A stretch of DNA of 25,762 bases. Origin: a virus. The stretch lies in IMG/VR virus record IMGVR_UViG_3300044539_000252, positions 1-25,762 of that record, one strand, 5' to 3'. Position numbers and translations under genes: made by a program. Below are positions 14,101 to 20,759 of the stretch, piece by piece; the stretch's first letter is position 1; each line of letters begins with the position of its first letter. Under the pieces are notes generated by a model. It did not search any database. It saw only the letters and a list, made by a program, of their open reading frames with translations, and was not told where the DNA came from.

Positions 14101-14658
14101 TTACTTACCGCAGGTTGGGCACTTAGCAGCTGCTGGCGCAGCTGGGGCTTCTCCTGTTGTTTTAAATTTAGGGCGACCAAAGCCAACAATTGAAATCTGC
14201 TCGCCAGCTTTGTTCTTCTTAAACGCACGAAGTTTCTTTGAAACCTGTCCGCCATTTCTCTGGCTTCCCTTTTTATCAGGGCTAGTGTTTCCTTCGATAC
14301 ACCAAACAGTTCCGTCTTCGTTATCTTTGATAACAATTCCTACGTGAGAAATTCTATCGACGCCGTCTGAGGGGAAATCAAAATACACGATATCGCCAGG
14401 CTCTGGGTCTGCGATGTCTCCGTCAATCCATGCGCCAGCCTTTTTAAATGCCTGTGCCCCACCTGGAGTGTAAACAGTATTAGGAATCTTTACTCCCGCC
14501 TCGTGCCCACACCAGTTTACAAAACTTCCACACCATGGTTGGAAGTTGGCCTTTGTATAAGCCCCGTATTTTGTTTCGTTATCTTTAGGGCCTTCAATAG
14601 TGCCTAGCTCTGCTGTAGCAACTTCAATAAGACGAGCTGCTGTTCCTTTGTCTGCCAT
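14101..14658 (-). CDS. CHAP-domain endolysin
   Basis: 185-residue peptidoglycan amidase/endopeptidase of the NlpC/P60-related CHAP family, the probable main lysis enzyme. Catalytic Cys43 is in QPWCGSFVNW, His105 in DRISHVGIVI, and the third residue is probably Glu122 in CIEGNTS. PGDIVYFDF is the usual CHAP strand. After the domain comes a basic region, an Ala/Pro linker and CPTCGK, which may bind zinc. No signal peptide is present, so it needs a holin. The start ATG 14658 shares one base with the stop of the upstream membrane protein (TAATG). Small membrane genes directly upstream complete a lysis-type cluster. Confidence 0.9.
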   Translation of the reverse strand: MADKGTAARLIEVATAELGTIEGPKDNETKYGAYTKANFQPWCGSFVNWCGHEAGVKIPNTVYTPGGAQAFKKAGAWIDGDIADPEPGDIVYFDFPSDGVDRISHVGIVIKDNEDGTVWCIEGNTSPDKKGSQRNGGQVSKKLRAFKKNKAGEQISIVGFGRPKFKTTGEAPAAPAAAKCPTCGK

Positions 14659-14861
14659 TATTTCACCTTATTTCCAAATTTAGCCCACACTCTTTCGTGT
14701 AGGAAATATCCAAGTGCTTCCCAACCAATGTAGATAAGGGCGCCAAGGCTTGCGTACTCCCATTCTCCAGTAAATAGGTAGATCACTCCAGCAACACCAA
14801 CAAGGTGAAAGGTTTCCCAACTTGCTGTCTTTAATAGTGTTCTTTTAGTTGAATCGGCCAT
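14658..14861 (-). CDS. DUF2061-like small membrane protein
   Basis: 67 residues. RTLLKTASWETFHLVGVAGV, the following hydrophobic helix, a second helix (ASLGALIYIGWEALGYF), and LHERVW near the C-terminus match the DUF2061 pattern (KT.SW ... HERVW). Two membrane helices are predicted. Family members are inner-membrane proteins of unknown function, common in bacteria and sometimes in phages. It directly precedes the CHAP endolysin with a one-base overlap, so a lysis-associated or holin-like role is possible from context. Confidence 0.82.
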   Translation of the reverse strand: MADSTKRTLLKTASWETFHLVGVAGVIYLFTGEWEYASLGALIYIGWEALGYFLHERVWAKFGNKVK

Positions 14862-14863
14862 GA

Positions 14864-15274
14864 TTATTCTTTATCCCAGTCTGTATCAACAGGTTGTTCT
14901 TCTGGCATAGCTCCATTTGGCTTTGCAGCTAGACGAGCAGCGGTAGCGTCAATTTCTGCTTCAAGCTTCTTATCGGCTTGTGTGTTCTTGGCATCCATCT
15001 CTTTGTTTGACAACTGGGCTGCCATAACATCTTTAGCCCCAGATTGACCAATAAGAATACCCGCAAGGGTTCCTGTAATAAAAGTAGCAATGCTTCCTAA
15101 AACATTAAAGAACATCTTGTCATTTTCTGACTGCGCCCCAATTGGCTGCGTCACAAATAAAAGGCCGTAAAGGATACCCAGTGAGGTGCAAAGCAAAATT
15201 GTGCCTAGGGTAATTCCTAGAATAAACTTTAATCTAGCGTCTAGATCTTGTGGTGTTAGTTTTTCTCTACTCAT
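14864..15274 (-). CDS. Two-helix membrane protein of the lysis cluster
   Basis: 136 residues. Two hydrophobic segments at about 16-40 (FILGITLGTILLCTSLGILY) and 58-77 (VLGSIATFITGTLAGILIG), then a charged, probably helical cytoplasmic tail (AQLSNKEMDAKN, EAEIDATAARLAAK) ending acidic. The layout fits holin-type or small structural membrane proteins of actinophages. It overlaps the lipoprotein gene by 8 bases and is followed by the DUF2061 and CHAP genes. It is a second holin candidate beside the gene at 7732-8022. Confidence 0.7.
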   Translation of the reverse strand: MSREKLTPQDLDARLKFILGITLGTILLCTSLGILYGLLFVTQPIGAQSENDKMFFNVLGSIATFITGTLAGILIGQSGAKDVMAAQLSNKEMDAKNTQADKKLEAEIDATAARLAAKPNGAMPEEQPVDTDWDKE

Positions 15275-15467
15275 TTGGTGTTCCTTCTGGTTGAGGTATC
15301 TTTACTAAGTCTACAGGACAAGTCTGTGTAGCAGTACAGATAGGAGGTTTACATTCTGGAGTTTCCCAGTTTTTTGGGTCTTGGCATGGGTATCTAAAAG
15401 AGCCGCTGTACCCGCAGCCAGTTAAAAACAAAGCCACTATTGCGGCTAGTAGAGCACGCTTAATCAT
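15267..15467 (-). CDS. Small secreted lipoprotein
   Basis: 66 residues with a clear lipoprotein signal: MIKRALLAAIVALFLTGCGY, where LTGC is the lipobox and Cys18 the lipidation site. The short mature part carries four further Cys residues (YPCQDP, TPECKPP, CTATQTC), suggesting two disulfides outside the membrane. It lies in the lysis cluster, next to two membrane proteins. Possible roles include a spanin-like or superinfection-immunity lipoprotein, as seen for small phage lipoproteins; the sequence does not decide between them. Its ATG overlaps the preceding TGA by 4 bases. Confidence 0.78.
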   Translation of the reverse strand: MIKRALLAAIVALFLTGCGYSGSFRYPCQDPKNWETPECKPPICTATQTCPVDLVKIPQPEGTPNE

Positions 15468-15634
15468 TCTTCATCCTTTGGGTTGCGTAGTGGGTAGGTA
15501 ACAGCCCATGCAAACAAAGTACCCATGATTGCGTATCCAACAATTGTTTTAGCTGAACCATCTAGAACTACCCAAGCAATAAACATGCCTAGTAGCGTCC
15601 ATAGCTGATCAACCATATCTCTTAGTACTCTCAA
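15464..15634 (-). CDS. Small membrane protein, 56 residues, TTG start
   Basis: The frame from TTG 15634 begins MRVLRDMVDQLWTLLGMFIA, followed by WVVLDGSAKTIVGYAIMGTL and FAWAVTYPLRNPKDEE: two short hydrophobic segments with a positive N-terminus. The TTG overlaps the stop of the long surface-protein gene (TTGA) and has AGGAGA 5 bases upstream, a better site than that of the internal ATG 15616. The stop overlaps the lipoprotein ATG (ATGA). No family is known to me; the overlaps on both sides make it a convincing gene. Confidence 0.7.
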   Translation of the reverse strand: MRVLRDMVDQLWTLLGMFIAWVVLDGSAKTIVGYAIMGTLFAWAVTYPLRNPKDEE

Positions 15635-18180
15635 GGCTTTCTCCTATATCCTGATTGTCCAGAGGCGCCTCCGCCTCCAGTACTTCCTCCCGTTGAACCG
15701 CTTGCAGCACCTGCAGCAGCACCAACAGCATTTATTGCAGCACCTGCCGCAATTACTGTTGCAACAACAGCTTTTGTTGATTCTTCACGCTCTTCAGTGG
15801 ACATATCAGCACCGATACTTGCAAATGCTTGTAGTGCCTCACCTGGGTCGCTAAAGATTGCGCCAATTAATTCTGATGGGTTTTCTAGTAAAACTAGAGC
15901 CGCAGCTACGTCTGCTGTAATTATAACTTCGTTACCTTCTTCATCCTGCCTAACCTCGACAGGAGTCTCTTCAGGAAGATCTTTATATTCAATTCCCGCG
16001 TCTTGGATCTGCTCTGTTGTAAGAGTTTCTCCTTCTGCTACTGATTCAATAAGGGCATCCGCCACTAATTCTTTTTCAACAGCAGTGAGTTTGCCATCTT
16101 CCGCAAGAGTCTCTGAAAGGTTATTAACCTCATCTTTAGTAACTTCTCCATCTGCGTTAAGAGAGGCAAGAACAGCTACAGCGTCTGCGGCAGATATTTT
16201 TCCATCCGACAACACGTTGGTTACTATTGCAGTTATTTCGGCTTTGGTGGTAGTATCTGAACTTTCTACTACAGGAGGCTCAGATGGCGTATTTTCCACA
16301 GGAACGGGCAAAGGATCCGAAGGCAGCACTTCTTCAACGGGGGCAGGATCGGGCTCTGGCTCGGGTTCTGGTTGAGGATCTGGAGAAGGCTCTTCAGGGG
16401 TCTCAGGAAGAGGTGGTTCGTCTACAGGCAATGGTGGTTCAGGCAAAGGATCTACTTCGTCAGTTGGAGGCAAAGGCGGCTCTAAAGGCGGTACCTCAGT
16501 TTCAGGTTCCTCGGTTAAAGGTGGAAGAGTTTCAGGCTCCAAAGGCGGAAGGTTGGCGTCACTAGTTGACTCTTCAGGAAGAACGGGATCTGGTTCTGGC
16601 GGAAATGTCGGATCTACGGGTTCTGGTTGAGGGTCTGCGGGTAATGCAGGCTCGTCAGGGTCAAGTGGAGGCATGGGTTCTACGTCTAGATCGGGATCTA
16701 ACTCAGGTACAGGAGTTGGTTCAGGCTGAGGCTCGGGCTCTGGCAACGGCTGAGGATCTGGTTCGGGCTGAGGCGTTGGTTGAGGTTCTGGAGCCGTGGA
16801 GGGACTAGGGACAGGAGTAGGTAATGGCTGAGGAGTTGGGTCAGGAGATGGCTCTGGAGACGGCTCAGGCGCTGGAACAGGCGGCACAACGGGCTCTGGC
16901 AAAGGCGTTGGAACTACAACAGGCACGGGCTCAGGCGAAGGAGTAGGTGATGGAGTTGGTTCTGGTTGCGGTTGTGGTGTTGGTTCCACTGCTGGTGGGA
17001 CTGTTGGTGTGGGCGTTGGCTCGACAGGAAGAGGAGTAGGCGATGGAATCGGTATTACTACTGGTGATGTTTGTGTTGGGCTTGGCTCTGGGGTGGGTGT
17101 TGGGGTCGGCTCCGCTGAAGCAGAAGGTGTTGGCTCTGGAGTCACAGTTGCGGTTGAAGTGTCTACGGGAGTCAGAGTTGGAGATGGCTCTGGACTCGGA
17201 GAAGTCGAAGGCGATGGGGCGGGATTAGGATCATCTCCGTATTGAAGTATTACCGCTAATGCTTTACCAACTCCGCTACAAGGGTCGCCAAATATGTCAT
17301 TGATTGCCATTATTGAAGCAATTGCTTTACCTAAAAATACTTCCGCCACTTTTTCAATACTGTTAGGAGCGTGACATTGCCCAATCGAATATCCGTTTGG
17401 GGTACCATAACTAGCAAATATAACAGATGTAAATATTTTACCAATAGGAGCAATTAGCTCTAGTAAACCGCTTTCATTTGTTGTACCTTGAACTGTTGAA
17501 GTATCGGAAGGAGTAATTGATGGAACTGGTGTTGGGCTGGGTGTTACTGATGGCTCTGGGCTGGGCTGCGGTGTGGTGGACGGGGAAGGCGAAGGAGAAG
17601 TACTGGTCGCCTCGGGAGAAGGAGTAGGGGATGAAGAAGGTTCTGGTGTCACTGTTGGTGATGGCGTTGGGCTCGGTTGGGGCGTTGCTGTTTCTGAGGG
17701 AGATGGTGAAGGCTCTGGAGTCGGAGTTGGAGTGGGAGTCGGAGTAGGAGTAGGGGTAAGAGTTGGTTCAGGGGCTGGAGCAGCGGTAGCCCCAGTTACA
17801 ACATTTGAATTTGCGGAATACATGCGCAAAGTATCGTTATCAGATCTAATATGAAATGACCATACCGTGCCTGCAGGTTTAAGGCTATCTAGTAATGACT
17901 TGTCAATAGATATTGTTGTATTAAGAGCGTTAGCATCTCCAACATTTCCAGTTGCTATTCCCCAACCACTTCCATCAACGCTAAACATAATGGCGTATCT
18001 TTCTGGTTGAACTGTAGCTGTCCCAGAGTCTGGCGCTTGCCAAGAAAGAATAAGAGAAGTCCCGCCATCAACAATTGTTAAGTTTGTAGGCGCGCCAATA
18101 TTACCTTCAGCGTTAGCAGGTGTTGGGAATAGTAAAGGGAAAAAAGCGGCGTATGTTAGTACGGATATTGCTGCGAACAT
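15631..18180 (-). CDS. Secreted Pro/Thr-rich surface protein with Fn3-, lectin- and EF-hand-like parts
   Basis: 849 residues. Signal peptide 1-24 (cleavage after ANA); Fn3-like domain about 29-130 (APTNLTIVDGGTSLILSWQA); a first linker of TP/EP/SP repeats; a domain at about 240-322 with IFTSVIFASYGTPNGYSIGQ and IFGDPCSGVGKAL, reminiscent of SUEL-type galactose-binding lectins; a very long Pro/Glu/Thr linker to about 655; three EF-hand/dockerin-like loops (SDGKISAADAV, NADGEVTKDEV, EDGKLTAVEKE); then an Ala-rich hydrophobic helix and a Gly/Ser tail ending RRKP, like a membrane anchor. ATG 18180 lacks a nearby ribosome-binding site; see findings. It may alter the host surface during infection or be an adhesin. 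Confidence 0.75.
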   Translation of the reverse strand: MFAAISVLTYAAFFPLLFPTPANAEGNIGAPTNLTIVDGGTSLILSWQAPDSGTATVQPERYAIMFSVDGSGWGIATGNVGDANALNTTISIDKSLLDSLKPAGTVWSFHIRSDNDTLRMYSANSNVVTGATAAPAPEPTLTPTPTPTPTPTPTPEPSPSPSETATPQPSPTPSPTVTPEPSSSPTPSPEATSTSPSPSPSTTPQPSPEPSVTPSPTPVPSITPSDTSTVQGTTNESGLLELIAPIGKIFTSVIFASYGTPNGYSIGQCHAPNSIEKVAEVFLGKAIASIMAINDIFGDPCSGVGKALAVILQYGDDPNPAPSPSTSPSPEPSPTLTPVDTSTATVTPEPTPSASAEPTPTPTPEPSPTQTSPVVIPIPSPTPLPVEPTPTPTVPPAVEPTPQPQPEPTPSPTPSPEPVPVVVPTPLPEPVVPPVPAPEPSPEPSPDPTPQPLPTPVPSPSTAPEPQPTPQPEPDPQPLPEPEPQPEPTPVPELDPDLDVEPMPPLDPDEPALPADPQPEPVDPTFPPEPDPVLPEESTSDANLPPLEPETLPPLTEEPETEVPPLEPPLPPTDEVDPLPEPPLPVDEPPLPETPEEPSPDPQPEPEPEPDPAPVEEVLPSDPLPVPVENTPSEPPVVESSDTTTKAEITAIVTNVLSDGKISAADAVAVLASLNADGEVTKDEVNNLSETLAEDGKLTAVEKELVADALIESVAEGETLTTEQIQDAGIEYKDLPEETPVEVRQDEEGNEVIITADVAAALVLLENPSELIGAIFSDPGEALQAFASIGADMSTEEREESTKAVVATVIAAGAAINAVGAAAGAASGSTGGSTGGGGASGQSGYRRKP

Positions 18181-18222
18181 GCGCAGTTGTTTTATTTTAT
18201 CTCCCCCGAGATGTGTGTGGTT

Positions 18223-18423
18223 CTATTCTAAAGCATTTAATACATCTTGCGGGTCATATACACTTACAGCTTTTTTTGTAAGCTCTGCACTTAAATTACG
18301 TGCGTGGTGCCCGCAAAACATAAGTTCACCATTTAAAAATGTAGCTACAACTAATGCGGCTGCAGAGCATGAATCACAACGATCATTGAGAGTAAGAGTT
18401 ACACGTTCTGCTGTATCTATCAT
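18223..18423 (-). CDS. DUF7455-like zinc-binding protein
   Basis: 66 residues. LTLNDRCDSCSAAALVVATF followed by GELMFCGHHARN reproduces the actinobacterial DUF7455 pattern (DRCD.C ... G.L.FC.HH): two Cys in CDSC, then Cys and His in CGHH probably bind one zinc. Members occur throughout Actinobacteria and their phages; the function is unknown. The start shares one base with the upstream stop (TAATG). It supports an actinobacterial host. Confidence 0.82.
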   Translation of the reverse strand: MIDTAERVTLTLNDRCDSCSAAALVVATFLNGELMFCGHHARNLSAELTKKAVSVYDPQDVLNALE

Positions 18424-18710
18424 TACTGATTACCTCCGCCGTCTCCGCCTCCAGCGTCTCCGCTTGAAGAATCTCCTGAGTTGCCTTGTGCATCTTGCGC
18501 AGTTCCGCCGTACCCTCCAGGTCCGCCAAATCCACCGTAAAAAGTGCCGTATCCATAACCGCTGTATCCATAACCAAGGCCGCTGTACGGACCTCCCAAA
18601 GGCCCCCCATAACCATAGCCATACCTTGCTTGAGCACCTTCACGTAAAAATGTTTCACGACGCGAGTCTACTTCATGGTGCCTTTTATTATGCTTTTTCT
18701 TTTTAGTCAT
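18423..18710 (-). CDS. Gly/Tyr-rich low-complexity protein
   Basis: 95 residues. A strongly basic start (MTKKKKHNKRHHEVDSRRET) is followed by ARYGYGYGGPLGGPYSGLGY and further GYGYG/GGFGG blocks to about residue 68, then an acidic Gly/Ser/Asp tail. It has no globular core. Such Tyr/Gly repeats resemble sticky, condensate-forming or adhesive segments, but no family is recognised. The start shares one base with the upstream stop (TAATG). Confidence 0.68.
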   Translation of the reverse strand: MTKKKKHNKRHHEVDSRRETFLREGAQARYGYGYGGPLGGPYSGLGYGYSGYGYGTFYGGFGGPGGYGGTAQDAQGNSGDSSSGDAGGGDGGGNQ

Positions 18711-18985
18711 TAAAAAGGAGGTTTACCGTATGTTTTACTATCTAACAAGTTTACTGTGTCAGAGTTTTTCGACATCTTTTCGTGTGCAGTTTCTGCTTGC
18801 TTATCCATCTCGTCTAATGACTCTGAAGTATGATCATAAAAACCTTCAGGCGCATGATCAGCATAATGTGAGCGGTCATAGTTATCAGTATTACCGCCAG
18901 CAGCTAAATGCGCACGACGGCGCTCAATTTCAGAACTAGGACTACGTCTTGGATGACGTGCTCTATCTTTAGGCGCTTTGCTCAT
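18710..18985 (-). CDS. Hydrophilic hypothetical protein, 91 residues
   Basis: Arg/Lys/Pro-rich at the start (RARHPRRSPSSEIERRRAHL), then polar and acidic (HYADHAPEGFYDHTSESLDE), with a helical segment near 60-75. It looks mostly disordered and has no recognised domain. The ATG has only GGAAA upstream; its stop overlaps the Gly/Tyr-rich gene start. Position in the leftward operon is the main support. Confidence 0.62.
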   Translation of the reverse strand: MSKAPKDRARHPRRSPSSEIERRRAHLAAGGNTDNYDRSHYADHAPEGFYDHTSESLDEMDKQAETAHEKMSKNSDTVNLLDSKTYGKPPF

Positions 18986-18999
18986 TTTCCAGTAGGGGA

Positions 19000-19374
19000 T
19001 TAGCCCCCTGCTTTCCTTGGCGTTATCTGGGATTTTACGTAGCCTTTTTCTTTGTTGTACTGGTCAGAGCGACGATTGTCTGTCTTACCAAAAACAGACC
19101 CCGCTACTTGTCCAATTTGAGTTGCAAGGTTCTTAATAGGAGCCATAGGGTTGTTGTTTCCGTTAGACCCAGTTGCCATAGCACCTTTTGAATCCAAAGC
19201 AGTTCCAAACGCTGTTGGTACGTCACGAACTGAACGTGCGACGTTACTGATGTAGTTTCCTACGCTGCGAGCTGCGTTTCCTGCGCGGTCAACTGGACTC
19301 ATAGGTGAGGCAGGAGGTGCAATTGGTGGTCGCGGCGGACTTCCGTATGGTCTAGGAGGCAAATTTGAATTCAT
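19000..19374 (-). CDS. Pro-rich hypothetical protein, 124 residues
   Basis: The N-terminus is a proline-rich tail (NLPPRPYGSPPRPPIAPPAS), followed by an amphipathic helical part (AGNAARSVGNYISNVARSVR) and a Gly/Ala/Asn stretch, ending basic (KGYVKSQITPRKAGG). No catalytic motif or family is visible. It is likely a virion-associated or disordered accessory protein, like its neighbours. The ATG lies 3 bases after the upstream stop, with no obvious ribosome-binding site, so coupling is likely. Confidence 0.6.
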   Translation of the reverse strand: MNSNLPPRPYGSPPRPPIAPPASPMSPVDRAGNAARSVGNYISNVARSVRDVPTAFGTALDSKGAMATGSNGNNNPMAPIKNLATQIGQVAGSVFGKTDNRRSDQYNKEKGYVKSQITPRKAGG

Positions 19375-19377
19375 AAT

Positions 19378-20025
19378 TTATGGCTTTATCGGAATAAACG
19401 GAGACTGTCCAGCAGCGCCCCTAGGATTAGGCATAAATGAAGGGAACGGCTTTGTTTTGTTTGCTGCTCTAGAATTTCTGCCATCTTCATTAACTGATGG
19501 TTTTGCTGCTCTAGAATTTTTGCCGTCCTCATTAACTGATGGCTTTGGTTTACTAGGTGTTCCACCAAATCCGTAAGGTGAGTTAGGACGACCAGATGCG
19601 GCTCTGTTTGCAGCTTGGGTTGCAGCTTGGGCATACGCATTTGGATAAACGCGCTTTACTGCTTCTTGGTATTGTCCTGCTGTTTTTTGATCATATTTAG
19701 CATCTGCGCCCGCGCCCGCGTTGCCTTTGCCCATACCTGCAGCCTTAGTTGCAGCGTTAACTCCCATGTTGCCTTTACCAGCGGCTTTAACGGCATTAAC
19801 AGTTGCTTGAGGAACTTTAATTCCTGTATTCCACTTGCTCTTATCAATTGCTTTTGGTGCAGACTTTACTGGAGCAGTGCCTGGACCAGTAGCTGCTGGC
19901 CCTTGCGAATACATTGATGAAGACTGCGCAACTGACACTGGTGAGGCTGCTGCGTCAGCTGTTACTGCTGCTGATGGTGTAAGCCCTGGACCGTCGCCGT
20001 CAAACTGTGGTGTTAATGAGTACAT
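19378..20025 (-). CDS. Disordered Ala/Gly/Pro-rich protein with tandem repeats
   Basis: 215 residues. Most of it is low complexity (Ala, Gly, Lys, Pro, Ser). A more helical part lies near 112-140 (QYQEAVKRVYPNAYAQAATQ). Two tandem copies of KPSVNED-G-[KR]-NSRAA lie at about 161-188. The end PRGAAGQSPFIPIKP is Pro-rich. No family is recognised. The start ATG 20025 shares one base with the stop of the HNH-like gene. A minor virion protein is a guess from position and composition. Confidence 0.62.
   Translation of the reverse strand: MYSLTPQFDGDGPGLTPSAAVTADAAASPVSVAQSSSMYSQGPAATGPGTAPVKSAPKAIDKSKWNTGIKVPQATVNAVKAAGKGNMGVNAATKAAGMGKGNAGAGADAKYDQKTAGQYQEAVKRVYPNAYAQAATQAANRAASGRPNSPYGFGGTPSKPKPSVNEDGKNSRAAKPSVNEDGRNSRAANKTKPFPSFMPNPRGAAGQSPFIPIKP
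19462..19545. repeat. Two tandem 42-bp repeats inside a coding region
   Basis: Two adjacent copies, period 42 bases, share the blocks TGCTGCTCTAGAATTT and CATTAACTGATGG-type sequence with a few substitutions. They encode two 14-residue repeats in the gene at 19378-20025. The frame is kept. Confidence 0.8.
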
Positions 20026-20315
20026 TATTCATTCTCCTTCTTGCCTGCGCGGCGTTTGTTTTCTTTAGCAACGTTTTTGCTGCCTTTAAGGGCTCTAAGG
20101 TTGCCCTTAGAATCATTATTTTTATCATTATCCACGTGATCTACGTGTGTGTCTTTGCTTAACTTACCGTTTTTTCCTTCATAATCGGCACGAGCCTTAT
20201 TCTTGGAAGTGGTATGCCATTTACCGTCTTTACCTTTAGTCTTATAGACGTAGATAGGGCGGCCGCCGTTTTCTTTAGACCCTTTATAAGGGCCAAACTT
20301 CTTTGTCTCAGCCAT
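20025..20315 (-). CDS. HNH endonuclease-like protein
   Basis: 96 residues. An N-terminal DNA-contact-like part (GGRPIYVYKTKGKDGKWHTT) precedes the HNH motif: THVDHVDNDKNNDSKGNLRA, where His-Asn-Asn-type residues fit the ββα-metal pattern VDHxDxxxxNNxxxNLR. It ends very basic (KNVAKENKRRAGKK). HNH proteins here may be homing-type nicking enzymes or packaging-linked nucleases; with no intron evidence and a position far from terminase, a homing-like origin is possible. ATG 20315 shares a base with the upstream stop (TAATG); an upstream TTG is in frame but unsupported. Confidence 0.8.
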   Translation of the reverse strand: MAETKKFGPYKGSKENGGRPIYVYKTKGKDGKWHTTSKNKARADYEGKNGKLSKDTHVDHVDNDKNNDSKGNLRALKGSKNVAKENKRRAGKKENE

Positions 20316-20578
20316 TAACAATCCCACTTTCTACGTGCTTTGTTCAAACGGCTATTTGGATCTGCTGCTGCTTTAGGAAAATCTTTTGCTTGTCCAGCAG
20401 AACGAGCACAATATGACTTACGACGTGCTGCAGACTTAGGAGACTTCTTTGCTTGCTCTTTGCTTACAGGTGGCTTAATGTTTTGACCTTTAGCTTTAAG
20501 TGATGCGCGACCCTTAGCGTTTAATCCGCCTTCAGGGTTTTGCCCCTCTTTACGAGTCCATGCTTCTGATTTAGCCAT
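20315..20578 (-). CDS. DUF6321-like phage protein
   Basis: 87 residues. The opening MAKSEAWTRKEGQNPEGGLN followed by AKGRASLKAKGQNIKPP is the DUF6321 signature (AWQRKEGKNPEGGLNAKGR), which I know from cyanophages and many aquatic phages. The C-terminal RRKSYCARSAGQAKDF and DPNSRLNKARRKWDC also fit. It is basic and has conserved Cys and Trp at the end. Biochemical function is unknown, with a possible virion or DNA association. Its start lies inside the last codons of the upstream gene (8-base overlap). Confidence 0.8.
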   Translation of the reverse strand: MAKSEAWTRKEGQNPEGGLNAKGRASLKAKGQNIKPPVSKEQAKKSPKSAARRKSYCARSAGQAKDFPKAAADPNSRLNKARRKWDC

Positions 20579-20759
20579 TGTTCTTATGCCATTCTCTAGT
20601 AGCTTTTACGCCTTGAGCAATTGTCTTAGATCCAGCTTTTTTTGTAAGGTTGATCTGATCGTATTTGCCAGTATTTCCTGCGTGGTCAACAATGACCTCG
20701 CCCTTTTTGTTTTTCTTAACAGTATGTTTTTTACCAGCAGCTTTAATAACTTTACTCAT
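20571..20759 (-). CDS. Small basic phage protein, 62 residues
   Basis: Start ATG 20759 overlaps the upstream TGA by 4 bases (ATGA). The product is basic: MSKVIKAAGKKHTVKKNKKG, then EVIVDHAGNTGKYDQINLTK and KAGSKTIAQGVKATREWHKN. The VDHxGxxGKYDxINLTKKAG pattern is, from memory, shared by small proteins of aquatic phages that travel with DUF6321 genes, as here. Function unknown. A longer in-frame TTG-type start exists but runs through the Pro-rich gene and is rejected. Confidence 0.72.
   Translation of the reverse strand: MSKVIKAAGKKHTVKKNKKGEVIVDHAGNTGKYDQINLTKKAGSKTIAQGVKATREWHKNNG

Noticed and set aside
15797-17854. Several long rightward frames (up to 192 codons) opposite the Pro/Thr-rich surface protein
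   Set aside because: They are the mirror image of repetitive Pro/Thr/Ser/Glu codons, giving low-complexity Gly/Val/Ser sequence without starts; the leftward frame has a signal peptide and domains.
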